Counted from the stretch's first letter, positions 17,155 to 27,579 are shown. The stretch is DNA of 64,000 nt from Mesorhizobium sp. B4-1-4 (GCF_006439395.2 NZ_CP083950.1:3410001-3474000); one strand, 5' to 3'. Numbers and translations: made by a program. The notes: a model not told the origin generated them from the letters alone.

Positions 17155-17852
17155 ACAGCACCAGCTACAACTGGAATGCCTTTCCCGATCGCCCGGCGCT
17201 GGCGGCGGCACTGGCTGGGCGCGTTGCCGACCGCCTGATCAAGGCGATCGCCGAGCGCGGCGCTGCGTTGCTGGCTGTCTCCGGCGGCACGACGCCGGCA
17301 AAATTCTTTGCCGCGCTCTCGGCGGCGCCGATCGCCTGGGACAAGGTGATCGTGACGCTGGTCGACGAGCGTTTCGTGCCGGCCTCCTCGCCCCGCTCCA
17401 ATGCCGGGCTGGTGGCCGCCAATCTGTTGCAGAACGCGGCCAAAGCGGCGCGTTTCGTGCCGCTCTATCATGAGGCCGCCGGCATCGAGGCTGCGGCGGC
17501 ATCCGACGATGCGGCATTGCGGTCCCTGCCCTGGCCGCTCGATGTCGTGGTGCTTGGCATGGGGCCGGACGGCCACACCGCCTCGTTCTTTCCCGATGCC
17601 GACGATCTGCCGAAGTTGCTCGACCCGGCTACCGACAGGATCATCCTGCCGGTTCACGCGGCAAGTGCCGGCGAGCCACGGCTGACGCTCTCGCTGGCAC
17701 GCATCATCGATGCCGGCTTCATCGCGCTGCATATAGAGGGCGAGGACAAGCGCACCGCTTTCGACGACGCAGTCGCGACCGAACCGCGCAAGCCGATACG
17801 CGCCGTACTCGATGCCGCTCCCAGACCCGTAGAGGTTTTCTGGACGCCCTGA
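17136..17852 (+). CDS. pgl: 6-Phosphogluconolactonase
   Basis: Hydrolyses 6-phosphogluconolactone to 6-phosphogluconate. 238 residues of the DevB/NagB-like fold: [34 protein letters not shown] and [19 protein letters not shown], the last two holding the family's catalytic and binding residues. The ATG at 17136 lies 19 bases inside zwf, in a different frame, which fits coupled translation. Middle gene of the Entner-Doudoroff operon. Confidence 0.96.
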   Translation: MAREQLNSTSYNWNAFPDRPALAAALAGRVADRLIKAIAERGAALLAVSGGTTPAKFFAALSAAPIAWDKVIVTLVDERFVPASSPRSNAGLVAANLLQNAAKAARFVPLYHEAAGIEAAAASDDAALRSLPWPLDVVVLGMGPDGHTASFFPDADDLPKLLDPATDRIILPVHAASAGEPRLTLSLARIIDAGFIALHIEGEDKRTAFDDAVATEPRKPIRAVLDAAPRPVEVFWTP

Positions 17853-17925
17853 TTTCACGTTTGAAGTGGTCCCGGCAAACGGCGGGAGGATGTTTCCGGG
17901 ACCTCGCCTGAAAGGACCTGATGCC

Positions 17926-19749
17926 ATGACCGCAAGACGCGACATCGAAGCCATCACCGAGCGCATCCGCCAACGTTCGAAAGCAGGCCGCGAGGCCTAT
18001 CTCGGCCGCATCGCCGGCGCATCGAACCAGACCGCCAACCGGTCGGTGCTATCCTGCGGCAATCTTGCCCATGGCTTTGCGGTCTGCAGCCCTTCGGAAA
18101 AGCTGGCGCTCGGCGCCGACAAGGTGCCTAATCTCGGTATCATTACCTCCTACAACGACATGCTGTCGGCGCATCAGCCGTTCGAGACCTACCCTGCCCT
18201 GATCAAGGAGGCCGCGCGCGAGGCCGGCGGCATCGCCCAGGTGGCCGGCGGCGTGCCGGCAATGTGCGATGGTGTCACACAAGGCCAGCCCGGCATGGAG
18301 TTGTCGCTGTTTTCGCGCGACGTGATTGCCATGGCCGCCGCGATCGGCCTGTCGCACAACATGTTCGACGCCGCCGTCTATCTCGGGGTCTGCGACAAGA
18401 TCGTGCCCGGGCTGGTGATCGCAGCACTGACCTTCGGCCATCTGCCGGCGGTTTTCATTCCGGCGGGGCCGATGACGACCGGGTTGCCCAATGACGAGAA
18501 AGCCAAGGTCCGCCAACTCTATGCCGAAGGCAAGGTCGGACGGCCCGAACTGCTTGAGGCGGAGTCCAAGTCCTATCATGGGCCGGGCACCTGCACTTTC
18601 TACGGCACGGCGAATTCCAACCAGATGCTGATGGAGATCATGGGCCTGCACACGCCCGGCGCCTCCTTCGTCAATCCCGGCACGCCGCTGCGCGAGGCGT
18701 TGACCCGTGAGGCGACGAAGCGGGCGCTGGCGATCACCGCGCTCGGCAATGCCTATACGCCGGTCGGGCGCATGATCGACGAGCGTTCTGTCGTCAACGG
18801 CGTCGTCGGCCTGCACGCCACCGGCGGCTCGACCAATCACACGATCCACCTGATCGCGATGGCGGCTGCAGCCGGCATTGCGCTGACCTGGCAGGATATT
18901 TCAGACCTCTCGGAAGCAGTGCCGCTTTTGGCACGCGTCTATCCGAACGGCCTTGCCGACGTGAACCATTTCCATGCCGCCGGCGGGCTCGGCTTCCTGA
19001 TCCGCGAACTGCTCGACGAGGGCATCCTGCATGAGGATGTGCAGACCGTGTGGGGCGAGGGCCTGCGGCCCTATGCGATCGAGGCGAAACTCGGCGCCGA
19101 CGGCAGCGTGGTGCGTGAAGCCGCACCCCGTGCCAGCGGCGACGAAAAAGTGCTGGCGCCGTTCAAGAAGGCATTCCAGCCGACGGGTGGCCTGAAGGTG
19201 CTTTCGGGCAATCTCGGCCACGCCGTGATCAAGACCTCCGCGGTCAAGCCGGAACGGCGCATCATCGAGGCGCCGGCCAAGGTGTTCGACAGCCAGCAGG
19301 GCCTGAACGAAGCGTTCAAGGCGGGCACGCTGACCGGCGACTTTATTGCCGTCATCCGCTTCCAGGGGCCGAAGGCCAACGGCATGCCGGAACTGCACAA
19401 GCTGACCACCGTGCTCGGCATCCTGCAGGATCGCGGCCAGCGCGTCGCGCTGGTGACCGACGGGCGGATGTCAGGCGCTTCCGGCAAGGTGCCGGCGGCG
19501 ATCCATGTGACGCCGGAAGCGGTCGAGGACGGGCCGATCGCCAGGATCCATGAGGGCGACATCATCCGCCTCGATGCCGATGCCGGAACGCTGGAGGTGC
19601 TGATACCGGGGACGGAATTCGCGCTGCGCCGCACCGCCGAAGCCGACCTCATCGGCAACGAGTTCGGCTTCGGGCGCGAGCTTTTCGCCGGCTTGCGGCA
19701 GCTGGTGGGCCGCGCCGATCACGGCGCCAGCGCGTTCGGGACCGCCTGA
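17926..19749 (+). CDS. edd: Phosphogluconate dehydratase
   Basis: Dehydrates 6-phosphogluconate to 2-keto-3-deoxy-6-phosphogluconate, the committing Entner-Doudoroff step, using a [4Fe-4S] cluster. 607 residues from ATG 17926, preceded by AAAGGA at 17911; an ORF extension to 17866 exceeds the usual length. IlvD/Edd features: [19 protein letters not shown] with a cluster Cys, [15 protein letters not shown] with another, [16 protein letters not shown], and [18 protein letters not shown]. Third gene after zwf and pgl (73-base gap). No eda aldolase lies next to it in the window. Confidence 0.96.
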   Translation: MTARRDIEAITERIRQRSKAGREAYLGRIAGASNQTANRSVLSCGNLAHGFAVCSPSEKLALGADKVPNLGIITSYNDMLSAHQPFETYPALIKEAAREAGGIAQVAGGVPAMCDGVTQGQPGMELSLFSRDVIAMAAAIGLSHNMFDAAVYLGVCDKIVPGLVIAALTFGHLPAVFIPAGPMTTGLPNDEKAKVRQLYAEGKVGRPELLEAESKSYHGPGTCTFYGTANSNQMLMEIMGLHTPGASFVNPGTPLREALTREATKRALAITALGNAYTPVGRMIDERSVVNGVVGLHATGGSTNHTIHLIAMAAAAGIALTWQDISDLSEAVPLLARVYPNGLADVNHFHAAGGLGFLIRELLDEGILHEDVQTVWGEGLRPYAIEAKLGADGSVVREAAPRASGDEKVLAPFKKAFQPTGGLKVLSGNLGHAVIKTSAVKPERRIIEAPAKVFDSQQGLNEAFKAGTLTGDFIAVIRFQGPKANGMPELHKLTTVLGILQDRGQRVALVTDGRMSGASGKVPAAIHVTPEAVEDGPIARIHEGDIIRLDADAGTLEVLIPGTEFALRRTAEADLIGNEFGFGRELFAGLRQLVGRADHGASAFGTA

Positions 19750-19773
19750 GTTCTCTCCAAGCCATACGCAAAA

Positions 19774-19792
19774 GGGCGGCTTCAAGCCGCCC
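19774..19792. terminator. Bidirectional hairpin between edd and the VWA gene
   Basis: GGGCGGCTT (19774-19782) and AAGCCGCCC (19784-19792) form a perfect 9-bp stem between convergent genes. On the minus strand it is followed by TTTT, so it should end the VWA transcript; on the plus strand the U-tract is weak. Confidence 0.75.
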
Positions 19793-19817
19793 CTCTTACG
19801 ACCAGCGGAAAACGGCA

Positions 19818-21470
19818 TCACGGCTGGACCGTGATCTCGGCGCGTTCGCCGGCTTTCACTGCCACCGGCATTTCCTTGTCGTGGCCTTCGTCAGACAGGT
19901 GACGGACAACCACATAGTCGCCGGCCGGCATGGTCTGCTGCCAGGTGTCGCCATAACTCAGGCCGAGTGACTTGCGCTTGCCCTCGATATCCTTTTTCGA
20001 CGACAGCACCTCGATCGAATAGGCACCGGGGGCGGACATGGCCAGAACGCCCGCATCGAGCGTCACCTTCACGTCCTGATTGTCGCCGGCCTTAATGCTG
20101 AAGGGCTGCTCGACGACGGTAAGATCAAGCGTGGCGACCGCCACATAGTCATCGGGCGGCAGCCAGAACTTGCTGTCGGGGCCATAGGAATGTTCGACGC
20201 TGTCTCGGCTGCCATCGATCTTCTTCTTCGCCTTGACGATCTCGAAGCCGACGCCTGAATTGTCGGCCTTGTCACCGCCTGAGGTGTAGTAGGCATTGAG
20301 GAGGGCATGGCCGACGCCGACCACGACATCCTTTTCAATTGTCTGTCCGGCGGTCAACTGAATGGTGTCAGTAACCGAGCCGCTGCCGATCTGAACCGTG
20401 AGCTTCTGTTCACCCGCCGGGACAACGACCTTTGAGTCGCCATAGTGGGTGGTGCTGCCGCCCGGATAGGCAAAATCCAGACGGGCTTCGCTGCTGATAT
20501 CGGCGCCTTGATAGGCCTTGGGATGAATGAGCACGGTGCCCGCGTTCAAGGTGAAGAGCGGCTTGTAGACCTGGCCGGCCTCGATCTTGATCTTCTGCTC
20601 CACCTTGGCTTCGTCATCACGCGCCACGACAACATAGTCACCGGGGTCGAGATTGCCGTTGTAGGCGCCATATTCGGTGGTGACGGAATCGCCGCGTGAA
20701 CCGTCCGACTTCGCCTTGTAGATCTCCCAGGCATTGCCGTCGGTGATCGGCTCGCCACCTTCGGCCATCACCACGCTCGGCTGAAAATTGAACTCGGATT
20801 TCGCGGATGCCGGAGCGGGTGCCGGGGCGGGAGCTGGCTCAGGCGCGGGTGCGGCGACGGTTTGGACCAAGGCCTCCTGCAGCGCTTTCTCGTCGGAGGC
20901 CTGGATGTACTTGCCGCCGGTATTGTCGGCGAGGCAAGCGATCTGCTTGCCTTCGTCGACGGTCAGGCCGAAGCCGACGACGTCGGCGGTGAAATCGACA
21001 CCGGATGCCTTCAGCTCCTTGCCGAGCGCGCAGGGATCGCCGCCGCAAGTCTCGAGCCCATCGGTGATGAGGACGACGGTCGCCTTGTCCTCGGTGTATT
21101 TCAGGGCTTCGGCCGCTTGCTTGACGGCAGCCGTCAACGGCGTCTTGCCGAGAAATTTCAGACTGTCGGCAGCGTCGGTGATGGCGCTTGCCGAGCCTGC
21201 CTGAGGCGGCACGATCAGCTGGATGTCCTCGCAGCTGCCCTTCTCGCGATGGCCATAGGCCATGAAGCCGATTTCTTCGTCGGGGGGAACCGATTGAAGC
21301 ACGGTCCTCAGCGATTCACGGGCGATTTCGAGCTTGGGCTTGCCGCCGATCTGCGCCCACATCGAGCCGGAAGCATCGAGGATGATGATGACGCGGTTGG
21401 CGGTGAAGCCGGCCGTCGTCATGACAAACAGGAGGATCGCCGCAGCGACGCCTCGCGCAAATACCGCCAT
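19818..21470 (-). CDS. Exported von Willebrand factor A domain protein
   Basis: 550 residues from ATG 21470, preceded by GGAGA at ideal spacing; the in-frame region further upstream to 21584 looks non-coding. N-terminal signal peptide (AAAILLFVMTTAGFTANR), then a VWA domain at ~22-200 with an intact metal site (IIILDASGSMWAQIGGK, DSLKFLGKTPLTAAV, VLITDGLETCGGD). An Ala/Pro linker (~210-235) leads to three or four beta-sandwich repeats that each include a GDYVVVA- or AGQ-type strand pair. Likely a periplasmic or surface protein binding other proteins. Alone on the minus strand between edd and the GlxA regulator gene. Confidence 0.85.
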   Translation of the reverse strand: MAVFARGVAAAILLFVMTTAGFTANRVIIILDASGSMWAQIGGKPKLEIARESLRTVLQSVPPDEEIGFMAYGHREKGSCEDIQLIVPPQAGSASAITDAADSLKFLGKTPLTAAVKQAAEALKYTEDKATVVLITDGLETCGGDPCALGKELKASGVDFTADVVGFGLTVDEGKQIACLADNTGGKYIQASDEKALQEALVQTVAAPAPEPAPAPAPAPASAKSEFNFQPSVVMAEGGEPITDGNAWEIYKAKSDGSRGDSVTTEYGAYNGNLDPGDYVVVARDDEAKVEQKIKIEAGQVYKPLFTLNAGTVLIHPKAYQGADISSEARLDFAYPGGSTTHYGDSKVVVPAGEQKLTVQIGSGSVTDTIQLTAGQTIEKDVVVGVGHALLNAYYTSGGDKADNSGVGFEIVKAKKKIDGSRDSVEHSYGPDSKFWLPPDDYVAVATLDLTVVEQPFSIKAGDNQDVKVTLDAGVLAMSAPGAYSIEVLSSKKDIEGKRKSLGLSYGDTWQQTMPAGDYVVVRHLSDEGHDKEMPVAVKAGERAEITVQP

Positions 21471-21598
21471 CGAAATCTCCTGAGTTAGCCCCCTCGTCCG
21501 CACCGGGAAGCTATTGGACGCCGCGTCCGGACACAAGCCCGGCATGCGCCAAGCCGCCCATGCGCCCGGCGCCGGATGGGGCATCGCCCCGAAGCGGC

Positions 21599-22618
21599 TC
21601 AGTAGGTGGTGCGGCGCTCTTCGGAAGGCGGCCGGCCAAACTGCAGCCGGTAGCTCTGGGCAAAATAGGAATGCGAGGTGAAGCCGGTCGCGATCGCCAC
21701 ATCAAGGATCGGCATGTTGGTCTGGCGCAGCAATTCGCGTGCCCGCTCCAGCCGCAACTGCATGTAGTAGCGGCCGGGGGTTACATTGAGGTGGCGCAGG
21801 AACAGGCGCTCCACCTGGCGTACGGAAAGGCCGGCCGATTTGGCAAGCTGCACCGCCGAGAGCGGCTCGTCGAGGTGATCGGCCATCAGTTCGACGATGC
21901 GCCGCAGCTTCTCCGACTTGCCGGTCAGGTCGCGCTCCGGCCCGACGCGCTGCCGGTCGCCAGCCGAGCGGATGCGCTCATGCTGGAATTGGTTGGCGAC
22001 GCCATTGGCGAGGTTCGAGCCGAAATCGCCGCGCACGATCTCCAGCATCAGGTCGATCGAGGTGGTGCCGCCGGCGCAAGTGTAGCGCTTGCGGTCGATC
22101 TCAAAGACATTGCCGGTGCAATTGATATCGGGGAAGCGCTCCATGAAGCCGGCACGGTTTTCCCAATGGATGGTGCAGCGGTAACCGTCGAGCTGGCCGG
22201 CCTCGGCCAGCAGGTAGGAACCAACCGACAGCGCGCCAAGCGCATTGCCACGCCGGCCCCAACTGCGCAACGCCGCCAGAACCTTGCTCTTGCCGGGGAA
22301 TTCCGTCGTCAGGCCGACCGAGACGAAGAGGATGTCGACGGGCGGCAGGTCGGCGACGCTGTAGTCGATCTTCAGCGGCAGGCCGTTGGACGCCATCACC
22401 GGATCGCCGTCGGCCGACACCGTGGTCCAGCCATAGAAATCGCGGCCAAGCAGACGGTTCGCCGAGCGGAACGTGTCGATCGCGGCCGCCAGCGAGAACA
22501 TGGAAAACTTGTCGACCAGCAGAAAGGCGAACTGCCGGCCGCCCTGAACGGGATCAGTCGTGACCGGCCGTTCCGGGGAAATGGTGGGGTTAGGCAAAGC
22601 TGCGGCTTTCAGGGTCAA
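21599..22618 (-). CDS. GlxA-family AraC-type transcriptional regulator
   Basis: 339 residues. N-terminal ~20-210 is a DJ-1/PfpI (class I amidotransferase)-like sensing domain (FAFLLVDKFSMFSLAAAIDT; GALSVGSYLLAEAGQLDG), and the C-terminal ~100 residues form the AraC double helix-turn-helix (AKSAGLSVRQVERLF and VAIATGFTSHSYFAQSYR). Such regulators control amine, carnitine, arginine or glycine-betaine catabolism genes. It starts six bases after folD and shares its strand, so folD and this gene are probably co-transcribed. Ligand unknown. Confidence 0.88.
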   Translation of the reverse strand: MTLKAAALPNPTISPERPVTTDPVQGGRQFAFLLVDKFSMFSLAAAIDTFRSANRLLGRDFYGWTTVSADGDPVMASNGLPLKIDYSVADLPPVDILFVSVGLTTEFPGKSKVLAALRSWGRRGNALGALSVGSYLLAEAGQLDGYRCTIHWENRAGFMERFPDINCTGNVFEIDRKRYTCAGGTTSIDLMLEIVRGDFGSNLANGVANQFQHERIRSAGDRQRVGPERDLTGKSEKLRRIVELMADHLDEPLSAVQLAKSAGLSVRQVERLFLRHLNVTPGRYYMQLRLERARELLRQTNMPILDVAIATGFTSHSYFAQSYRLQFGRPPSEERRTTY

Positions 22619-22624
22619 CCCGGC

Positions 22625-23524
22625 TCAGAAGGAGGGCCGTTTCAACCCGGCCGCAAGGTAGGCCGAAGCTAACGTATTGGCCATCAGCATGGCAATGGTC
22701 ATCGGCCCGACTCCACCTGGCACCGGCGTGATGGCGCCTGCCATCTTGACCGCTTCGGCATAGGCGACATCGCCGACGAGGCGCGACTTGCCCTCGCCCT
22801 TTTCCGGCGCGGGAATGCGGTTGATGCCGACATCGATGACGGTGGCACCGGGCTTGACCCAATCGCCCCTGATCATCTCGGGGCGACCGACGGCGGCGAC
22901 AAGGATGTCGGCCGTGCGGGCAAGCGCCGGCAGGTCCTTGGTGCGGCTATGGGCGATGGTGACGGTGCAGTTGGCGGCGAGCAGCAGATTGGCCATCGGC
23001 TTGCCGACGATATTGGAGCGGCCGACGACGACGGCGTTGAGGCCGGACAGATCCTTGCCGCGCACGCGCTCGATCAGGAGCATCGAGCCGGCGGGCGTGC
23101 AGGGAACAAAAGCCGTGTCGAGTTCGCCGGTGCCGAGCTTGCCGACATTGATGAAATGGAAGCCGTCAACATCCTTTTCCGGCGCGATGGCCTGGATGAT
23201 CTTGCCGGCGTCGATATGGGCAGGCAGTGGAAGCTGCACCAGGATGCCGTTGATCTCAGGATCGGCGTTGAGCTCCCCGACGATCTCAAGCAGCGCTTCC
23301 TGCGACGTGTCGGCCGGCAGCGTGTGCTGGAGCGAATGAAAGCCGCATTCCTTGGCGGTGCGGGATTTTGAGGCGACATAGACCTGGCTCGCCGGATCCT
23401 CGCCGACGATGACCACGGCGAGACCTGGCTTGGCGTTGCCTTTGGCGACCAGCTCGGCGGCCAGAGTCTTCACCGTCCGCACCACGTCTTCGGCAACGCT
23501 TTTTCCGTCGATCACTTCAGCCAT
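22625..23524 (-). CDS. folD: Bifunctional methylenetetrahydrofolate dehydrogenase / methenyltetrahydrofolate cyclohydrolase
   Basis: Interconverts 5,10-methylene-, methenyl- and 10-formyl-tetrahydrofolate using NADP, cytosolic. 299 residues. Conserved [14 protein letters not shown] carries the catalytic Tyr and Lys; [17 protein letters not shown] binds [22 protein letters not shown] is the C-terminal signature. It precedes the GlxA-type regulator with a six-base gap. In rhizobia folD paralogues occur with one-carbon or sarcosine/betaine catabolism genes; the regulator next door would suit such a role, but no catabolic genes are in view. Confidence 0.96.
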   Translation of the reverse strand: MAEVIDGKSVAEDVVRTVKTLAAELVAKGNAKPGLAVVIVGEDPASQVYVASKSRTAKECGFHSLQHTLPADTSQEALLEIVGELNADPEINGILVQLPLPAHIDAGKIIQAIAPEKDVDGFHFINVGKLGTGELDTAFVPCTPAGSMLLIERVRGKDLSGLNAVVVGRSNIVGKPMANLLLAANCTVTIAHSRTKDLPALARTADILVAAVGRPEMIRGDWVKPGATVIDVGINRIPAPEKGEGKSRLVGDVAYAEAVKMAGAITPVPGGVGPMTIAMLMANTLASAYLAAGLKRPSF

Positions 23525-23702
23525 GAACCACCCTCAACACCGTTTTACCCAACGCGCATTCACAAAACACAATGCGCGCCGGCACCATGCAGCGCGGCAT
23601 TGTCACGAAAATTCCGGCACGCAATCCCGTCAAAGCGCCGTCCCATGCCGTTTACGCGAAACCGGGATGGTTTTGTTCGGCCTCGGCAACCTATCTTGTG
23701 GC

Positions 23703-24779
23703 TCAGAAGTAGCGGCGGCGGGCGCGGCTCTCGGCGAGTTCGCGGACCGCTTCGCGGAACTCCCGCAGGCTGGCGCGAATTTCGTCGATCGGCGCCTGTT
23801 CGGCACCTTCCTCGACTTGCGAGGGTTCTACCGGTGGCTGCACGGGGTAGGCCGACGGTTGCGGCGATGCGGGGGGCTGCGGTGGATACGGTATGTGCCC
23901 GGCATAGGGCGCCACGGCCTGGGTATAGGGGTAGCTCGCCGGCGATGGCGCCTGCCACGGCTGCATCTGTGGATACCCCGCCTGCTGTGCATTGGGATAG
24001 GGCGGCGGAGCCGGATAGACTGATTGCAGCGGCAGCAGGGGTGACCGCGACGGCGGCCCCATCGGCCTGGAATACGTCGTATCGAAGCCTGGGTGGAAAA
24101 ACGGCCGCGGATAGTCCGACACCACTGGCCGAGGCATGAAGACTGAATCCGGATTCGGGTGGCCGGAGGGCATGGCGGCATCCGCCCCCCGCGCGTTTTC
24201 ACCAAAGGTGGCTAACGCGCTGGAAATGCCGTCGTCAGCCTCGTCGGATGGCTTGCGGGACAGGGCATTGCGCAGCCTCGCCATCAACGCACGGCCGACA
24301 CCGGAGGCAAAACCCAGGAGCCGGCCGGCATGCGCCATCCCGGCCCGTAACGGGCCTTTCGCCTCGAGCGGCGCGAAACCCTTGGAGATCACATTCATGT
24401 TGGCGGTGTTGATGTCCTTCTGTTCGCCGGTTTCCTCGGCGCGCAGCAGGAAGTGTTCATAGACGGAGCGCTTGGCGGCGGCCTCACGCTCCAGTTGGCG
24501 CATCGACACGAGATCGTCGTGCTGTGCAGTCGCTCCCGGCTGTCCGTCCGGCCGGAGACGCTCTGTTTCGACGGCCGGCAGTGTCGGGTCCGTCCGCGCC
24601 TCCCGCCGTGAACGGGCCAGGCGATGGCGCGTGGCGGCGTCTTCGCGCCATGCCGGATCCGCTCGGTCCCCTATCGAGACCAGGGACGCGTCCTTGCCGT
24701 CCTCACCGCGTATGGCCTGGCCGAGCGCCAGCAATGAAAGCTCGCGCCTCCAGTCTTCACGGTTTTCCCTGTCGACCAT
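23703..24779 (-). CDS. Proline-rich protein with a GNVR-like (polysaccharide co-polymerase) segment
   Basis: 358 residues of uncertain function. Residues ~90-130 (QLEREAAAKRSVYEHFLLRA, then EETGEQKDINTANMNVISKG) resemble the GNVR segment of Wzz/ExoP-type chain-length proteins, where it precedes the second membrane helix and a tyrosine kinase. Here no membrane helix or kinase Walker motif follows; instead there is a Pro/Tyr/Gln-rich low-complexity stretch (~215-320) and a charged C-terminal helix (LREFREAVRELAESRARRR). It may be a decayed or rebuilt exoP-like gene. No sugar-polymer genes adjoin except the distant TupA-like gene. Confidence 0.6.
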   Translation of the reverse strand: MVDRENREDWRRELSLLALGQAIRGEDGKDASLVSIGDRADPAWREDAATRHRLARSRREARTDPTLPAVETERLRPDGQPGATAQHDDLVSMRQLEREAAAKRSVYEHFLLRAEETGEQKDINTANMNVISKGFAPLEAKGPLRAGMAHAGRLLGFASGVGRALMARLRNALSRKPSDEADDGISSALATFGENARGADAAMPSGHPNPDSVFMPRPVVSDYPRPFFHPGFDTTYSRPMGPPSRSPLLPLQSVYPAPPPYPNAQQAGYPQMQPWQAPSPASYPYTQAVAPYAGHIPYPPQPPASPQPSAYPVQPPVEPSQVEEGAEQAPIDEIRASLREFREAVRELAESRARRRYF

Positions 24780-25073
24780 TATCTTGGAGCTTCACTCTTT
24801 GGCCGCCTGGCGGCGGCGGTCGGCCATTCGTTAAGCCACGCTAAACAAGCATAGGAAACAAAAGGTTAACTTTGGCAGGCCAGTGCATAAGCTTTTCATA
24901 ACCTCAAGCACTGGAATGGCAGTGCATTCGGTCCTCGGAATGGCACGCTAAGCTTTCCCGCCTATCGCTCCCAGCACACGAACGATCGCGATGCGCGATC
25001 ATCGCGTCCGTGCTGACAGGGCTTTCCCGCTGAGGCGCGAACGTCTATGCAGAGCCTTCCTTGGGAGGGTTCC

Positions 25074-25889
25074 ATGACGATCAGGCTCATTCTCGCCGGC
25101 TGCGGCAATATGGGTTACGCGATGCTCTCGGGCTGGCTGAAATCCGGCAAGCTTTCGCCGTCGACGGTTTTCGTGGTCGAGCCCAATGCCGATTTGCGCA
25201 ACCGCGCCGCCGCACTCGGCTGCGGCACGGCAGCGGATGCCGGCGGCATTCCAGCCGATGCCGTGCCTGATCTCGTCGTCGTCGCGGTGAAGCCGCAGGT
25301 GATCCGCGACGTCACCGCCGCCTACAAGCGTTTCGGCGACGGCCGCACGACTTTCGTCAGCATCGCCGCCGGCACGCCGGTCGCCACCTTCGAGGAGATC
25401 CTGGGCAACCGCGCGCCGATCGTGCGCTGCATGCCCAACACGCCCGCGGCGATCGGCAAGGGCATGATGGTGGTGTTTTCCAACCCCCTGGTATCCGACG
25501 GTGCCAAGCGTTTCGTCGCCGACCTGCTGTCGGCCAGCGGCAAGGTCGCCACTATCGATGATGAAGGTCTGATGGACGCAGTGACTGCAGTCTCCGGATC
25601 GGGCCCGGCCTATATCTTCCATTTCATCGAATCCCTGACCGTGGCCGCCGAGAAGGCCGGCCTGCCGGCGGCAACCGCCAGATTGCTCGCCATGCAGACC
25701 GTCTATGGCGCCGCCTCGCTCGCCGCCGAAAGCCACGAGGAACCGGGCGTGCTGCGCCAGCAGGTGACCAGCCCGAACGGGACGACAGCGGCAGCGCTGG
25801 CTGTGCTGATGGGCGAAGACCGGCTGACCAACCTGCTGATAGAGGCCGTCGAGGCGGCGCGGCTGCGGTCGATCGAACTGGGGAAGTAA
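25074..25889 (+). CDS. proC: Pyrroline-5-carboxylate reductase
   Basis: Reduces 1-pyrroline-5-carboxylate to proline with NAD(P)H, cytosolic. 271 residues from ATG 25074, which has GGGAGGG just upstream; the in-frame ATG at 25047 is less likely. Rossmann motif ILAGCGNMGYAMLSGWL, then VRCMPNTPAAIGKGM, AVSGSGPAYIFHFIES, and the C-terminal QVTSPNGTTAAAL signature. Stands alone, converging with the COG4091 gene three bases downstream. Confidence 0.96.
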   Translation: MTIRLILAGCGNMGYAMLSGWLKSGKLSPSTVFVVEPNADLRNRAAALGCGTAADAGGIPADAVPDLVVVAVKPQVIRDVTAAYKRFGDGRTTFVSIAAGTPVATFEEILGNRAPIVRCMPNTPAAIGKGMMVVFSNPLVSDGAKRFVADLLSASGKVATIDDEGLMDAVTAVSGSGPAYIFHFIESLTVAAEKAGLPAATARLLAMQTVYGAASLAAESHEEPGVLRQQVTSPNGTTAAALAVLMGEDRLTNLLIEAVEAARLRSIELGK

Positions 25890-25892
25890 CCC

Positions 25893-27209
25893 TCAACCCG
25901 CGCCGTAAAGCATCTCATCCTGCAGCCGGCGCAAGGCGAACAGCTTCGTCGTCTGGTCGGGGGCGGCATTGTCAGTGGTCAGCAATTCGCCTTTGCCGAC
26001 CGGCTTCAACACCTTGCCACCCTCGAGCAGGCCTACCGGCAGGGCGCGCCGGGCACGAGCTTCGTCGACGGTCATCGTCCAGGACCGGTAGCAGGTCTCG
26101 CCGATCGCATCGAATATCTCGCCGGGAGCCAGGTTCCGCTTGGCGACCGCGCAGACTTCGGCGACGGGCCTTGGCAGCGGCACCATGTCCGGCTTGCCGA
26201 AAAGCGCGATGCGGGCGGCGGTCAGCGGCACTTCAAGCGACGTCAAATGATAGGGGCGGAACAGGCTGTAGTAGGGGCCATGGCCGATATGCAAATCGTC
26301 CATGCGCTCGATGATGCGCGGATGCGTGGCCTCGACGATGACGAACACACCGGGCGCCACGCCCTTGCCGATGGTGTAATCGACGACGCTCTTTTTGGTG
26401 AGGAGCCCGCCATCCTCGCGCGGGATCAGGACTTTGGCTAGGTCGTCGCGGTCGGCCTTGGGGCCATGCATGCCGGGCACGTCGGGCACCAAGCCGGTGG
26501 CGTTGGCGATGGCGCACATCTCGACCATGGTCTTGGAGCCGTCGACGAACTCGACCAGCATGCGCGGGTTCATGTTGCGGCGGATCGCTTCCTCGCGATA
26601 GTCATCGGGCACGGCGTCGCGGTTGAGCGGGTTGTTCTTGCCCTTGCCGGCCGAGACGATCGTCAGGCCAAGGGCCGAAGCGAACTCGATCAGTTCCATG
26701 CAGCTCGACGGCTCGTCGCCGGCGCCGACCGAATAGACGACGCCAAGCCGGTCGGCCTGCTGCTTGAGATAGCAGCCGATGGTGACGTCGGCCTCGACAT
26801 TCATCATCACCAGATGCTTGCCATGCTCCATCGCCATCAGGTCGAAATCGGCGGCGACGCCAGGCTTGCCGGTGGCGTCGATGACGACATCGATCAGGGG
26901 ATTGGTGACCAGCGTCTCGTTTGAGGTGATGGCGATCATCCCGCTCTCGATGGCGCCGGTGACTTTCGATGCCGTGTCGGCCTCGACCGCCATCGCCTCG
27001 TCGCCATAGGCGATGCGGATTGCGTCGCGCGCCGTGTGCGGACGACGGGTGGAGACGGCGCAAACCGAAATGCCAGGCATCAGCATGCCTTGCGTGACCA
27101 GGTCAGTGCCCATTTCCCCCGAACCGATGACACCGATGCGCACCGGACGGCCCTCGGCGGCGCGGCTGGCAAGATCACGGGCAAGCCCGGTAAGGGCGAC
27201 ATTGGTCAT
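25893..27209 (-). CDS. COG4091-type predicted homoserine-dehydrogenase-like oxidoreductase with SAF domain
   Basis: 438 residues. N-terminal Rossmann domain (VRIGVIGSGEMGTDLVTQGM), a homoserine dehydrogenase-like catalytic region (IDVVIDATGKPGVAADFD; VMMNVEADVTIGCYLKQQ), and a C-terminal part with a SAF-like domain (RNLAPGEIFDAIGE; LPVGLLEGGKVLKPV). True homoserine dehydrogenases differ, and members of this family act in carbohydrate-acid catabolism. Just upstream on the other strand are remains of a galactitol-type PTS IIB gene, which suggests a former sugar-use locus. Exact substrate unknown. Confidence 0.8.
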   Translation of the reverse strand: MTNVALTGLARDLASRAAEGRPVRIGVIGSGEMGTDLVTQGMLMPGISVCAVSTRRPHTARDAIRIAYGDEAMAVEADTASKVTGAIESGMIAITSNETLVTNPLIDVVIDATGKPGVAADFDLMAMEHGKHLVMMNVEADVTIGCYLKQQADRLGVVYSVGAGDEPSSCMELIEFASALGLTIVSAGKGKNNPLNRDAVPDDYREEAIRRNMNPRMLVEFVDGSKTMVEMCAIANATGLVPDVPGMHGPKADRDDLAKVLIPREDGGLLTKKSVVDYTIGKGVAPGVFVIVEATHPRIIERMDDLHIGHGPYYSLFRPYHLTSLEVPLTAARIALFGKPDMVPLPRPVAEVCAVAKRNLAPGEIFDAIGETCYRSWTMTVDEARARRALPVGLLEGGKVLKPVGKGELLTTDNAAPDQTTKLFALRRLQDEMLYGAG

Positions 27210-27399
27210 GCAGGGATGTCCACAGCTTCTTGATTTGCCGCCGGATTAGCAGGGAACGGGCTCCGTTTGCCAACAAAACCAGTCTCGGCGGTCAATTCCG
27301 CCGAAATTGACCGGGGGAAAAGCGCATTTACCCCTGGTCGATTGGCCCAAAGGGCCTCACCTTCAACGCCCAGCAGGCAAAGGCGACCGAAGTACGGGG

Positions 27400-27543
27400 C
27401 TCGCCGACGGCGTCGACCTCATCGTCGCCACCACGCCGATCTCGGCTTCGGTGACCAAGCCGGTCATCAAGGGCCTCGCCTTCCTCACCGGCATCGGCAA
27501 GGACAAGGTGCTCGACGAGATCGAAGCGGAGCTGCGCAAGTAG
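27400..27543 (+). pseudogene. Remnant of a galactitol-type PTS EIIB gene
   Basis: The last ~47 codons of an open frame resemble the C-terminal end of galactitol/lactose-superfamily PTS IIB proteins: GVDLIVATTPISASV, then PVIKGLAFLTGIGKDKV and a helical end. The phospho-Cys loop that should lie near the N-terminus is absent, and upstream sequence in the frame is unlike the family. It sits between the COG4091 oxidoreductase and the multicopper oxidase. Likely a decayed 3' end. Confidence 0.5.
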
Positions 27544-27579
27544 GGCGCCGACGACGCGGTCCTGGCGACGGGCTTGGCT

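Noticed and set aside
25893..27209. True homoserine dehydrogenase (hom)
   Set aside because: Domain order with a C-terminal SAF-like part and the absence of an ACT domain point to the COG4091 group.
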